A stretch of 64,000 nucleotides of DNA from assembly GCF_026212465.1 (NCBI RefSeq), contig NC_080058.1, positions 8,854,485 to 8,918,484 of the forward strand, given 5' to 3'. The notes under the pieces were generated by a model, which saw nothing but the letters and a program-made list of their open reading frames with translations, did no database searches and was not told where the DNA came from. This DNA is from Amaranthus tricolor (taxonomy: Eukaryota; Streptophyta; Magnoliopsida; Caryophyllales; Amaranthaceae). Shown here piece after piece: positions 25,501 through 36,959 of the stretch (position 1 is its first letter; the number at the start of each line of letters is the position of its first letter). The translations under genes and the position numbers were made by a program.

Positions 25501-27374
25501 CAAGTAATTAAAATTGAGAGTTAAATTATTCTTTCTAATTAGTTTGTTTTTAGTCGTTTTTGGTGGCATTTGTTACTGATGTGGAACGGTACTTTTACTA
25601 ATGTTTTTTTTTCTATGTTCTCTACCCACGTTTACTTGTTGATGTTTTAATTTTTCTTTATTGTATACGGGTTGTGATCTTAGGTACTGTGCCCTTGAAT
25701 ACGAGAGATGCAATGACATGGCCTTTGCTGCTTTAGCTTACAAATGCATGGAGGTAGCCTATATGAGAGTTGTTTATTGCAATGATCTTGTTGCGAGCAG
25801 AGATCGTCAGGAGCTGCAAATGGCTGTATTACCTGCTCCTCAAGGTAATGGCGCTAACCGCTAATAATCTATTTGGGGTTGATAAATCATATTTGCTTAT
25901 AATTCAAGGTATGCGGAACTTTTTTATTTTTCTTGTGCATCCAACTCACAGTGGGACTAAACATCAGAATTCGAAATATTTTGAAAGTTAGTTCAGCATT
26001 ATGTAATTATCTTTGTGATTAGATGATCGAATTTATATTAATAATACTAAGTATCATGTTTTTTTTATGCAGTGGACTCTCCATCATCATCTGCTTCTGA
26101 TATCGACAACTTAAATCAAGCCACCATAGATACAGTCAGGGACGGACATTCTGCTATGGATCATCGAAGTCATGTTGTTTCTGCTGAAAACAGACCCAAC
26201 TTTATGCGGCTGTTGGACTTTGTATGTGTTCTTTCTGAGACAGATACTGCTTGCATTGTTTGCTTTCCCTATACCAACTTTTTTTTATAAAATATTTAGG
26301 CGTCCAACTGGATTATTTTATCTTGGGGAAAAAATTAACACTCTCGATCTCTCGGAAACAATGTAGATGTCTATCGGATATCCCTCATCCTGGACACGAG
26401 TCCCGTTTTCAGGAAGAGAAAATTGAGCTATGAAGTGTATACATTCATCCCTTGCAGAGTTGCCACCATCTCATGCAAACATGAGGAATAAAACAAACAT
26501 CAAACTTGCATGACAAAAACAATTCGCTTGATCACATTAAATGCTACAAATAAGGCAATAGAAAGACTAGCTAACTTAGGAAACTGCGAACTAGAATTGC
26601 CATGTTGGGCAGCATTGCACAGCGAAACCAATAGTGCCACTTCTACTTACGGCCTGTTTGGTTAATGGTACTTATTGATGGTAATGAGAATGATATGTAG
26701 TGTAAATTTTCATGATATGTATCATGTCATTACCATGTTAATAAAAGTTTGATCATAAAAAGTTTTTGTTCAGAATTTTCCATTACCACCTAATATCACA
26801 TGTTCAAGTAGTAATGCATTGGAATGAATTTGAGAAGAAAATGAGCTTGTTGAAGGAGAATAAATATGGTCATTAAATTTATCAAGAGATATTCTTACCA
26901 AAATTAAACTAAAATTTCATTACCATTCCCACCATTTAGTACCGATTATCAAACGGGTCGTTAATGCAACAAAATAAGGTAATAGAAAGATTAGCTAACT
27001 TAGACAATTGAACTAGAATTTCCATGTTAGACAGCATTGCACTGCGAAACCAATAGTGCAACTTCTACTTCTGCCCCCTCTGGTTCCCTTTTTTGGCCTC
27101 TTTTCACATTTGGGTAGGACTATTTTTATTATATTGCCTGACTAATATCCAGTCTAATTGACTCATTTTATAATTACAGACGCATAATATCAATCTTGCA
27201 ATGGAGGCTTCCCGAAAATCGCAAGGTGCTTTTGCGGCTGCTATGCAAGTCTTTACACAGGCAGGAAACGAGGAAGGCATTTTGTGCATAAAGAATGTCC
27301 TTGATTTCAGCTTCCATGATGTTGATGGTCTTTTAGATCTAGTCCGACTTGCAATGGAGTCTTTGAAGAGTTGA
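16516..27374 (+). CDS. CW-type zinc-finger protein
   Basis: I read eleven exons: 16516-16605, 19825-19897, 19981-20102, 20235-20621, 20711-22182, 22267-22589, 23804-25158, 25243-25397, 25684-25844, 26073-26221, 27180-27374. All have GT-AG junctions and together encode 1493 residues. The start is the first ATG of an acidic N-terminus (FEEGEAYFHEDDDENIDPD) typical of plant CW proteins. It leads into a conserved segment with VLGNYQKDF and GARFGDYGSFLP (residues about 37-70), and then IYSGLGLDMSPSPSPEASPS (about residues 175-200). The CW domain has W681, C684, C687, W690, W707, C709 and, after the intron, C721. The four Cys bind Zn and the Trp residues form the cage that reads methylated histone H3K4 in this family. 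Lysine-rich, low-complexity linkers follow. The C-terminus (FFQAALKFLHGAFLLEP, LEYERCNDMAFAALAYKCMEVAYMR, and the final exon THNINLAMEASRKSQGAF) is a conserved plant module of unknown role. Nuclear location and chromatin-reader function are inferred from the family. Confidence 0.88.
17054..17268. mobile_element. Tourist-like MITE in CW intron 1
   Basis: The left end GGCCTGTTTGGTAGG and right end CCAACCAAACGGGCCG are inverted repeats. The body contains GGTAGTAATGAGAATGAAAA and CATTACCATTGG, family words shared with copies at 26650, 29455 and 37873. The flanks TTA and TAA are compatible with a degraded 3-bp target duplication. Confidence 0.75.
19560..19735. mobile_element. SINE-like fragment in CW intron 1
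   Basis: Words such as CACCTAGGCAGGTTTTAGGG, GTGTGCAAGCTTACTCTTG and GGGTAAGGTTGTGTACATCC resemble the GGGGTCGGATGTACGCAGCC-type body of plant tRNA-derived SINEs, here in both orientations. It is degraded and the ends are not defined. Confidence 0.4.
22655..22960. mobile_element. SINE-like or other dispersed-repeat fragment in CW intron 6
   Basis: The phrase AATATGGGGTCGGCTACATG after CCAAAGACTTTAACCC is a familiar plant dispersed-repeat motif resembling the 3' part of Au-type SINEs. The following CTCGTTCCACTCGTATTC...TTCTTCATGTCATTC has the feel of the same repeat. Assignment rests on motif memory only. Confidence 0.35.
23207..23447. mobile_element. hAT-like MITE (CATAGTGTAAAA family), CW intron 6
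   Basis: The ends CATAGTGTAAAAA and TTTTTACACTATG are perfect inverted repeats of 13 bases. The interior is unusually rich in CG-containing words (GCGATGCGGTAACG, CGATGCGATGCGACC), the family signature also seen at 41782-42143 and 45849-46725. No clear duplication remains here. The better copies have 8-bp duplications. Confidence 0.8.
26650..26960. mobile_element. Tourist-like (PIF/Harbinger) MITE in CW intron 10
   Basis: The ends CGGCCTGTTTGG and CAAACGGGTCG are inverted repeats flanked by direct TTA duplications (26647-26649 and 26961-26963), the 3-bp target preference of PIF/Harbinger elements. The body is the type copy for this family in the window. On both sides of it is a direct duplication of intron sequence (GAAAGACTAGCTAACTTAG ... 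GCATTGCACAGCGAAACCAA before, near-identical text at 26985-27050 after). Confidence 0.85.
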
Positions 27375-28980
27375 CATTTGACTAAAAACCGAAATTCTGA
27401 TGCATATACATTGCAGAACCCGACTGCCCATTTTTGGTATAACCTTCGTCTTTAATATTATAAGCAAAAACATGTACAGAATTTAAACTATGAAACTGTG
27501 GAAGGATTTGTAAACAGATTATTGAATGTTCCCAAAAGTATTAAGGTTCGTATAGCGTTTTCTAAGCCTTTTTTATGATTTTCAGTTATCGGACTGCAAC
27601 ATTTTCGTTATTGATCCTGTCTTATGTATTTGCAGACTGCAGTTGAGATTTTCGGAGCATGGCGGATCGTCATTTGACATTTGTAAATATACAGTAAAAA
27701 ACATTTACTAGAGGCGGGAGTTGCATTTTTCTTATGGGGGAGTTCATGCTGCCTTGCTGCCAGCACTCGATCGTGAGAACTGATAGGTAACTTTCTTTTT
27801 TTGATGTTACATTCAAGAGTTGATCTGAATGCTGTTTTTATAATTTACTCTTTGACCTTTTTATGCGCGAGAAGTATCGGTTAGGTATCACCTTATACAC
27901 TATTGACTATAATATTCTCGACTACTCGCATATTCCCGACTATAAACCTTGAACCATTTTAAGGAGGTTCATTCGCTTACAGATGTATAATAATGTTATA
28001 TAGTGCGCAATATTTTTATCGTGTACTTCTCATTCACCTTTTTACTATCATATACCCACTGATCTCCGCTCCACCAAGCCACACTTCTTAACCCATACTC
28101 ACTAAGTCTAAGGTTGGTGCATTCTATTTTAGTGTGCACTGAATTCATGCAAAGCCAACTTATTTGAAGATGGTGTAGGGTTCTAATTATCAAAAAATTT
28201 ACCCCTTTTTTATAGATCTTTTAAGTTAAAAAAACATGTTTAACAGGTAACCAGTGAAAAGGTTTGTTGGATGAATCTTAACTTGAAAGTTCGTCCTAAC
28301 AAACACAATACTTGAAGTTGAGCCTAATAAACATTTTTGGCCAAAACTCGGCTTGTTACGTGCAATTTCTCCTTTCACAAAATGTTCTTTTGCTAGAAAC
28401 CGCTTTTATCTTTGTTTTGTTGTTGCAAGAGACTATCATACAACCGGAATATTATCTAGTTGATTTGCTATTCAGCATTATCTTGTTTATTACATGAAAG
28501 AATTGTAAGTAACTACTCTGTAACATTGATATTGCTACATCTCGTATAACAATATGAGAGCTGCTTTTGAGATATTATGTTGCAATCTTAATGGAACGGA
28601 TTGAGTACCTTATAAACAATTTTTCCGACAAGTTACCTTTCAAAAGGTAGTAATTGTCTAAAAAGAGGTGTGGCGCTGTCGGATAGTATAGCTGTGAAGT
28701 TAGAACTCGGAAATATTATGAAATGCAGTTTTTGGCAAAATTTCGATTATGCATCCGCATTTCGTATTAGCAATGAAGGAATGTTGCTTTACTGATGAGT
28801 GATGATTACTACTGTTGTAGGTTTGATCAATGGGTGCTGAAGCAAAAGCTAGATACGGCAGCAATTTTGGAACATAGTATTAGTATTAAGTAGCCAGGCC
28901 TCACTGTTGTAGACTTGGTAGTGCTGTTGTTTGGCTATATATCCATATACAAGTATAGATACAAATACATATAACAGGGA
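27375..28980 (+). other. 3' flank of CW gene, possible spliced 3' UTR
   Basis: No protein-coding frame of substance. A donor-like GATAG|GTAACT near 27785 and an acceptor-like TTGTTGTAG near 28820, followed by GTTTGATCAATGGGTGCTGAAG, would fit an intron within a long 3' UTR ending before about 28980. This is only a splice-signal reading. Confidence 0.3.
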
Positions 28981-29454
28981 TTTTCTTCTCCATCTTATAA
29001 AGCTTTTTATACAGTCAAACTCATTTCTATTACTTTGTTTTTTTTATAATGGGTAAATTAATAATAAATTAACTTTTGTTTGATCACTGAAAATAATTTT
29101 ATCTATTATTTATTTTTAAATAAATTCATCTATTAGGTATATTTGCTAAAAATAAACCAAGCTATTGTTTATAACAATTTTCAAAGTTTCTTTGTAAATC
29201 AAAAATTCGGATTAAACAATAGTTGAGTTTATTTTCAACAATTGTACCGAATAGGTGAGTTTATTTAAAAATAAACAATAGTTGAGTTTATTTTTCACCA
29301 GATCCAGCACATATTGGTTTATTTTTACAATTTTTCTTTTTTTAAAATTGGACTAATTTTTAGAAAAAATGTAAAAAATAATCTCAATCATGACTTATTT
29401 ACTCAATATAATCTACAATACGGATTAATTCAAAATTAATGTGTATTATTATGT

Positions 29455-29755
29455 GTTGTTTGGTTGTTTGTATTAAAAGGTAGTAATGGGAATAATTTAT
29501 AATGCAAATTTCTATAAAATGTATTATGTCATAATAGAATTTTAATTATAAAAATTTTTTTTGTTCATAATTTTCATTACCACCTAATACCATCTTTTTA
29601 AATGGTAATATGTTAGAATAAATTTTATGAAAAAAATGAGAAAATTGAATAAGTACAAGCATAACTATTTAAATAGTCAATATATTTTTCTACCAAAAAT
29701 TACGCTAAACTTTCTATTATCATTCACCATTTAATATAGACTACCAAACGGATCT
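29455..29755. mobile_element. Tourist-like MITE, diverged copy
   Basis: The TTGTTTGGTTGTTTG left end and CTACCAAACGGATC right end are imperfect inverted repeats. The body shares GGTAGTAATGGGAATAATTTA, CATTACCACCTAATACCA and related words with the copy at 26650-26960. The flanking DNA (28980-29450, 29760-30380) is AT-rich and shows no gene. Confidence 0.65.
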
Positions 29756-30383
29756 TGAAAGTAACCTTCTCAAAATTATCTGAACTATTACTTATATTTT
29801 TTAACATGCACCTAATTATATAAGTAAAAAACATTCTTTGGTTTATTTTGAGAAGGTTCTTATTGATTATTTTGAGTTAAACAATAGTAGAAATTATTTT
29901 AGTGAATGAGTCATAATTAAATTTATTTATTACAAAATTTCAATTTTGTATTTTGCTACAATTCATTTTTGAAAATGGTCTTATATCATCTCCTCAAATC
30001 TTATTTACAAACTCATTTCTTTCTTCCATACTATCCATATAGTAATTCTTTTATTAGTTTTTATTTTATTTTATTTTATTTTATTTTTATTTATTTATCT
30101 TGTTTTATACCAAAAATTGATAAAGCAAAATATACTATTTTATGTTTCTTTTTAATAGCTATATGTTTTTATCTGAAAATATTTTTAAGAGAAATGTAGT
30201 CATTAAAAAGAAACACAAAATAATATTCAGTATAAAAAAATCATAAATCAGAGAAAAAGTATATTGTACTACTTCACACAAATCTTTATCTTATGAAGTG
30301 GGACTTATATTATTATATGAAAGAAATTACAAGAGGAAGCGGTGGGCTTGTGCTTCAATTTTAGAGTAGGTTGTTGTGAGGTA

Positions 30384-30703
30384 CTTCCTCCGTTCCATAA
30401 TACCCGCTACATTTTCTATTTTTGACAATTTTATATTACTTGCTACATTTCTGTTTTTAGTAATAAAACAATCATTTAAAGTTCTACCTAATCCTATTTT
30501 TATCCTACTCTATACTCTATAATAAAATACTATACTATACTTTATAAGGTAACCTAACAACTTATTTTTCCTTTTTCTTTTTCAATTAATAATAATAAAA
30601 TATTTTTCTCTATAAAGTAAACAATCAGCTACAGTATAGGTCAATCACTTTTTTTAATTCCCGTGCCTATGCAAATGTAGCAACAATATCAGAACAGAGG
30701 AAG
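30384..30703. mobile_element. Stowaway-type MITE
   Basis: The ends CTTCCTCCGTTCCATAATAC and AACAGAGGAAG are inverted and flanked by TA on both sides (30382-30383 and 30704-30705). The interior also mirrors itself: ACCCGCTACATTTTC on the left, and ATGTAGCAACAATATC on the right. Confidence 0.8.
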
Positions 30704-30933
30704 TACTTTATTATTATCTTTGTCTTATTTAATTTCTGTAATTATTTTTATCAGTATGAATTATATTAATAATAATTTTAATATACTAAAATTTTAATAT
30801 GTACATTGAATAATTTCCATAACTAAATGGGACCTTTATAGAGGAATGAAAGGATTATGAACATTTATCATAATTGCAACTAAAAAAGGAAACAAAACAA
30901 GCATTACATTAAATTAGTGTGTGTGCTAATGTT

Positions 30934-31574
30934 GGAAATAGTACGTGTTCGATAGTTTCTTGGAATTAATTATACATTTTTTGTTTTAACGATCTATAAT
31001 GTAGAATCAGATCTTTTTTCAGTTGGAATAAGTATTATTTTCTCTAAATAAAGGTTTGAGTTTGATTCTCGCCTAACACTTCTATTCTCTTAGTGTATAT
31101 TAATTATTAATATCTTAAAGAATAATAATTGTAGGAAAATAAAATAAACTTTGATATTATTTCATCTTCTAAAGAAATATTTTATTCTCTTTATTTTAGG
31201 AAATTAAGATATTTTTTTATTCTAATTTCTATGTTTAAGTCATTGATCTTTTGTATAAATAAGGGTATTTTTGGATTCTTGGTCGGCCATTTTAATTTTC
31301 AAGTAAGCTGGGTATATATGGTAAATGATGAAGTTTGAAAAAAAGGTTTTACCGATCTCAGAATGAACCTTACGGCTTTGATACCATGATAAAAATTATA
31401 ATAGGGAAAATAAAGTAGATTAGGATTTGGCTTTGAATATTCGATTTTTTCTTTTTCATCATTAGAGGAAAAACACTCGTATTTATACAAAAGATCAATG
31501 ATTTAAACATAGAAATTAGAATAACAAGATATCTTAATTTCCTAAATAAAGAGAATAAAATATTTCCAAAAAAA

Positions 31575-31619
<45 letters not shown>

Positions 31620-31640
31620 ATCAAATCATAAAATTTAATA
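30934..31640. mobile_element. Rearranged copia LTR fragments in inverted orientation
   Basis: On the plus strand, TGTTGGAAATAG at 30936 looks like an LTR start, and the sequence near 31170-31265 (ATTCTCTTTATTTTAGGAAA, TTCTATGTTTAAGTCATTGA, GTATAAATA) reads like an LTR promoter region. The same sequence occurs inverted at about 31484-31570. There on the minus strand it runs to an LTR end (TCA) followed by TGGTATCAAAGC (31375-31386), a tRNA-Met-type primer-binding site. So two LTR pieces of one family face each other, with the coding interior lost. Confidence 0.65.
31579..31615. repeat. (TA)n microsatellite
   Basis: A pure TA tract of about 36 bases at the edge of the minus-strand LTR fragment. 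Confidence 0.95.
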
Positions 31641-31829
31641 AAAAATACAATAAAAAATACAATAAGTACTTCTATTAAAATTTTTCCTCAATTGTTGTAG
31701 GACTTGTAAAGTCGAAGTCATTTTCTTCGTGATTGACTATTTTTTTTTTTTTTAAATTTTTTTTTTACTTTTCCTTTGATTTCAAAGTCAAGATCTCCAA
31801 TAGTCAAAACCTGTCACTGTAAGTATATA

Positions 31830-32085
31830 CTACCTCCATTCCAATTTATTAATATTGAAAGTATATACACTATTCACTTAGCTTTCTTAATCTGTGATTA
31901 ATTTTTAATCTATAAGTTAAAACATAGTCAAGTGGGATCTAGTTTGATTCGTCTCGGTGTAAAGATTATTAATATTAAGTTTTTATAATTTTTTATTATA
32001 CATAATTAGAGATATCAAGGATGAAATTAGTGTAATGGACTGCGTAAAAAATCCTTATGTTGCAACTAAAACGGAACGGAGGAAG
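31830..32085. mobile_element. Stowaway-type MITE
   Basis: The ends CTACCTCCATTCC and GGAACGGAGGAAG are inverted and flanked by TA (31828-31829 and 32086-32087). The length of 256 bases is typical for this class. Confidence 0.85.
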
Positions 32086-32624
32086 TAATGCATTGAGGGT
32101 GATTAAACTTTATGAAAACTATTTTATTTTGGATTTTAAATTCAATAAGCTAGGAGTGTATACTAATTGTACAATATCACCTTTGATTATGATTAAAATC
32201 ATTTGTTTATTAACTTTTAAATCCTTTTGACATTATTACGATGATAAAATTAAATGAAAATATAAAAATAAAAAAGAGAGGATTCTTAAAGGTATGCTAA
32301 TAATTACAACAAGTGGTGGCGAAATATAAGTACAATCTATTGATGCTAATTATTGTATTGGAATCTTGTTAACAAAGATTTTAATCAAGGCCTGGTTTTT
32401 GCCTTCTAACCAACAGACCAAATTACACTTAATACCAAACTTAACTTTTGTTAATTGGAGTCACTGCTTGTATAGACTATAGGATTGATTGAGCCTTCAG
32501 GGAAGCTTTTTTCTGTGTTGATGATGTTATTATTTGATAAATTAACAAATTATTTTTATGTGCTATGATTTGATAGGATGAGAATTTTGTGATTTTAATT
32601 TATTTTATTGGGTTTTGTTTATTT

Positions 32625-32628
<4 letters not shown>

Positions 32629-32706
<78 letters not shown>
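32629..32706. repeat. (AAT)n/(ATT)n compound microsatellite
   Basis: ATA triplets pass into ATT triplets around 32663, giving an internally self-complementary tract at the 3' end of the minus-strand LINE. It may derive from the LINE tail or its target. Confidence 0.95.
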
Positions 32707-34169
32707 TGGGAAATAAAATTTTTTCATTCACCAGAAAAAAAAAGTCACTATACAACCAAAACTACAACCCTACTTAATTTGCATCAGTATGAAAACGAAG
32801 TTCATCTTCTAGGAAGAGTTGCAACGCCCCACTTTTCACATGTATAAGAGTAAGGAGAGACCAAAAAGAACAAAGCCAAAAAAGGCCGAAAAAAGGAAGC
32901 TATACAAGCTATCAGCAAAACCAGAGAAATTAAAACAAAAACATCAAACAACAAAACTCATAAACAGCCCAGTCAGTCAGCAACAGAAGAATGGAGTGCT
33001 TTGAGGCGATGCACAATCTCCGATTGGTTCTGAATAACGTGTATCCAGGAGTAGGCACCATGTTTTCCCAAACAGAAACATTCTGACTCCTCCATATGGC
33101 ATAAATAGTACAAGTATAGATGGAACACATGAATTGTTGGTGAAGCTTCTTCAATTTGAGGTTGCGGAAATCCATTTTATCAATGCGCTTGAATCTAAAA
33201 CCCAACCATGCTTCTATACCATCTAAACATTTTTGGCTGAATGGGCAATCAAAATATAGGTGGCAAACCAATTCCTAAACGCTCATGCACAGGGGGCAAA
33301 GGTCATCAGCTGTTGCACCCAAAGCTTGGAGCTTATCTTTTATTTTAAGCTTGTCCAAAGATGTCTTGGGATAGACATTCTATTCCAAACCACTAATCTC
33401 CATTTAACTTTTGGAGTGGACTTAAAAGTTTCATTATACACAGCTTTAATGGAATAAGCATTTGGAAAGATACAATTCCTCAAAGTGTCTTTAGTGGAGC
33501 AGATCCTCTTCATAGCCCAACTAGCCGTGATGGACGCAATGAAAATCTCCTAGTTACCGCCTTTGGTATACACACCATGGACTCATCTAACCCACAAGGA
33601 CTCCTTCATCATATGAATGTGCCAAGCCATCTTCCCCACGACACTTTGGTTCCAAATGTATAAGTTCCGGATGCCAAGACCACCAACCTTCTTTGGTTTA
33701 CAAACCGCCTTCCAATTCACCAGCCTAGGCTTATGCGAGTCAGCAGTTCCAAACCATAAAAAAGATCTACAAATGGAATTAATACAGCTAATAACTTTCT
33801 TCGGAAGAATAAACATTTGGCACCAGTAAGAGGATATCCCCATTAGTACAGAATTGATGAGTTGAAGTCTAGCTGCATAAGAAAGATTTTTGGCTTGCCA
33901 GCTCTGAATCCTACTAGTCATCTTGTTTGCTAACTTCTCACATTCAGCTATCGAGGGATGCTTGGATGAGAGAGGGACACCTAAGTATCTAAAAGGAAGA
34001 GTGCTAAAGGAAAAATGAGTAAGATCCTTTATAATTGATCGAATGCGTGGAGCAACCCCAGCTGTATATATGGCAGATTTAGAAGCATTAGCATGTAAAC
34101 CCGAATCTTGGGAAAAGCTATGAATGCATTGATGAAGGGTTCGAACTGAAAAGATACTCCTTTACAACA

Positions 34170-35246
34170 TCACATCAAGTCATCAGCAAAGCATAAGTGA
34201 GATAAATTAATTCTCCTACACCGAAGATGAAAACCATAGCTACCTTCCATACTTCTTAAAAGTTTAGACAAATATTCCATACCAATAACAAAGAGTAGAG
34301 GGGATAAAGGGTCTCCTTGGCGAATACCTCTCTTAGCTCGAAATACAGGGGTGGGCCTACCATTAAGAAAGAGAGAATAGCTAGTTGACGTTATGCATGT
34401 CATGACAATAGAAATAAAATGATCAGGAAAATTAAGGGCAACTAGCATTTCCTTAAGAAACTTCCAATCCATCGTACCATGAGCTTTGTGCAAGTCAATC
34501 TTAACTAGACAACTAAGGGCACAGTTTTTCCGAGTATATTGCTTGACCAAGTCTTGACAAAGCAGAATATTATGCATAATACTCCTACCTGAAACAAACG
34601 CCCCTTGGGCTTGATCAATTAAACTTCCAAGGACCAGTTGTAATTTAGAGTAGATCAAGTTAGAGATGTATTTATAAATGACATGAAAGCAAGAAATTGG
34701 TCGAAATTCACCTAAGTGAGACGGGCAATGAGTTTTTGGAATCAAAGTGATTGTTGTAATGCACCAGCTCCTAGGCAGCTTCCCATTGCTAAAGAAGAGA
34801 GAGATAGCCTGGACTAGATCATCACCAACAATATCCCATGCAGCTTTATAAAACCTGTTGTTAAAACCATCTATGCCGGCGGCTTTATCATCTGGAATAC
34901 TCCACATAGCCGCTTTAATTTCTTCCTTAGAGAAGGATAAAATCAAGGAGACTCGCTCAGAATCTGAAAGGATATGACCATTTCGAGCTACATCCGGTTT
35001 AATCTTAGCCTTATTCTCCAATTCCGTACAAAAAAGATTGAAGTAGAATTGAGAGAACTCGTGTTGAATCAAGTCTGGATCAGTAATATCTACTCCATTA
35101 GGTTGTAAGTGAGTGATCCGGTTAGAATGATGTCTCTGTTTTATGCTTTGATGAAAAAACAGAGTATTGTCATCGCCAAGCTGAATCCACTTCATCTTAG
35201 CTTTTTGCCTCATAGCAGATTCTAACTCCCGTTTCAACTGTTGCAA
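34170..35246 (-). pseudogene. LINE reverse transcriptase domain
   Basis: A 358-codon open stretch with the reverse-transcriptase landmarks in order: LIPKT (fingers), GEFRPISCFHVIYK, DQAQGAFVSGRSI, LVKIDLHKAHGTMDW (first catalytic Asp in KIDLHKA), KRGIRQGDPLSPLLFVIGME and CFADDLM at the very end. The catalytic FADD motif is present, but a stop follows two residues later, so the thumb and following domains continue only in other frames. Relic of the LINE, not a host gene. Confidence 0.9.
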
Positions 35247-35332
35247 AATGAGAGACGTTGATGTTATATAGTAGCAAGTTCCTCATTATCAGGATGATCG
35301 TGTAATTGCATTTGCATAGTCAACAGTTGATC

Positions 35333-36083
35333 TTACGCCCTTTGCATCTCAAGGAGATGATGCTCTTTGCCATACCATAGTCGTAAGCATTTCTTCAAAA
35401 AGAGAAGCTTCTGAGAGATTTGGTAGCCAGGATATCCCTCAATTCTTGTGTTCCACACAATTCTAATATTCTCAAGAAAATCATCCTTCAAGGTCCAATA
35501 ATTAAAGAATCTGAAAGGTTTCTTCCCTCGCTGAGTGACAGAAAAGGTAACCAACGTTGGTGAATGATCAAATAAGCCCTCATGGAGAAAAGTAACTGAT
35601 GCTGTCGGGAAAGCCTCATCCCAGAGATCATTGCCAAGAACCTTGTCAATTTTGCTCATAATGCGCTTCGAACCTACTTGTTTATTAGTCCATGTAAAAA
35701 AACAACCACGATAAAGAATATCATGAAGACCACACCATTCCAAACAACCTCGAAAGGGTTTAATTTCATGTAGTCTAATAGGCTGCACAATTAAAGTCGC
35801 CCAAGATGACCCAAGGAGTCTTAATGGGAACTACTAATCTCTTGAAGGCTAGCAAATAGATTCCTCCATTCATGAACCACAGAGGATCCATAAACAAAGG
35901 TGCAATGGAAACCGATTCTGGACTTAGGAGTTGCAAAAACATGGATAAACTGACTATCACAATGAATAATATCAAGCTGGACATCATCACTCCGCCAACC
36001 AATAATAATCCTCCCCCAATCATGCCAAGCAATATTACTAGTGCTACACCACCCAGGAAACACTCTAAGATAAAGGGCACCAA
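35333..36083 (-). pseudogene. LINE endonuclease remnant
   Basis: Two overlapping frames carry an endonuclease/exonuclease/phosphatase-type fold: WVILGDFNCAAY, then YRGCFFTWTNKQVGSKRIMS and LHEGLFDHSPTLVTFS, where the DHSP motif is the expected C-terminal active-site signature. A frame break lies around 35775-35790. The upstream catalytic part is absent. Confidence 0.8.
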
Positions 36084-36092
36084 GACTCGACC

Positions 36093-36097
<5 letters not shown>

Positions 36098-36155
<58 letters not shown>

Positions 36156-36160
36156 TTATT
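36098..36160. repeat. (ATT)n microsatellite at LINE 5' edge
   Basis: A run of ATT triplets of about 60 bases directly abuts the truncated 5' end of the LINE, mirroring the ATT/AAT tract at its 3' end. Just beyond is TCTTTTTCTGGTGATTT, an inverted match to CACCAGAAAAA at 32731-32741. Confidence 0.9.
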
Positions 36161-36509
36161 GTCTTTTTCTGGTGATTTACAAATCATAGTTATTGATTAG
36201 AAATTATTGTTAATCATAGTTATTGATTAGAAATTATTATTGATTGTCTCTAACTCTCTATAGCCTTACTCGAGTTTTTAATTACACCTAAACACCTTTA
36301 TACACATTTTAATGCGTTTGTCAGATTGTTAATATTCAGAGTTATAAACAAATAAAAATTATAAAAACTTGATATTATAAAAATATGCAACGAGATGAAT
36401 AAAACAAGTTCTCACATAACTATATTTTTCTCGTATAATAGTCGCAATATATAAAATATCATAGAGTGATGAACAATACAAAACTTGGTTTGTGTGCAAG
36501 TAAAAAAAG

Positions 36510-36866
36510 TGAAATTATCAATGATACCCCTAAGTTCTTATACTTTATCAATGGTACCCCGAAGTTTTTTCGATTATCAATGGTAATCTCATGTGATTGA
36601 GCATTTTACAACCGTAACCTTTTCTAATTTTTTCCGTCCAAAATCGTTCAAAATCGTTAAATTTTTTTTTCTTTTATTTTTTTAATGTTTTAAATTGAAA
36701 AATAAAAGAAAAAGAAAAAAAGTTAACAATTTTGGACAGAAAAAATTAGAAAATGTTACGGTTGTAAAACACTCAATAACACGAGGGTACCATTGATAAT
36801 TGAAAAACTTAGGGGTACCATTGATAAAATGCAAAAACTTAGGGGTACCATTTATAATTTTCTTAA
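36510..36866. mobile_element. Foldback MITE with GGGGTACCATTGAT arms
   Basis: The left arm AAATTATCAATGATACCCCT and TATCAATGGTACCCC are mirrored on the right by GGGGTACCATTGATA and GGGGTACCATTTATAATTTT. Inside, TTTTACAACCGTAACCTTTT is mirrored by AAATGTTACGGTTGTAAAA. The element is almost entirely inverted repeat around a T-rich/A-rich centre. Confidence 0.8.
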
Positions 36867-36959
36867 AAAATACGGAGAAAGTATTTAACAATTTGAGCTT
36901 TAGATAAATAGCCTTAAATTTATCAAATATTTAGAGCATGTTAAGATATTCTTAAAGTG

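Larger units (their letters stand above)
32730..36085 (-). mobile_element. Degenerate L1-type LINE, 5'-truncated
   Basis: Reading on the minus strand, the order is: part of an AP-like endonuclease (ILGDFNCAAY, and YRGCFFTWTNKQ, 35333-36083), a reverse transcriptase (34170-35246 and beyond), and a zinc-binding reverse-transcriptase tail (LCPLCMS followed by CHLYFDCPFSQ, near 33220-33310). Stops and frameshifts separate the blocks, and the N-terminal part of the endonuclease is missing. The 3' end runs into A-rich and AAT-repeat sequence. It is dead as a gene. ORF1 is not seen. Confidence 0.85.

Noticed and set aside
32589..32847. Frames encoding poly-Asn/poly-Tyr and poly-Ile
   Set aside because: They are products of the AAT/ATT microsatellite, not a low-complexity protein gene.
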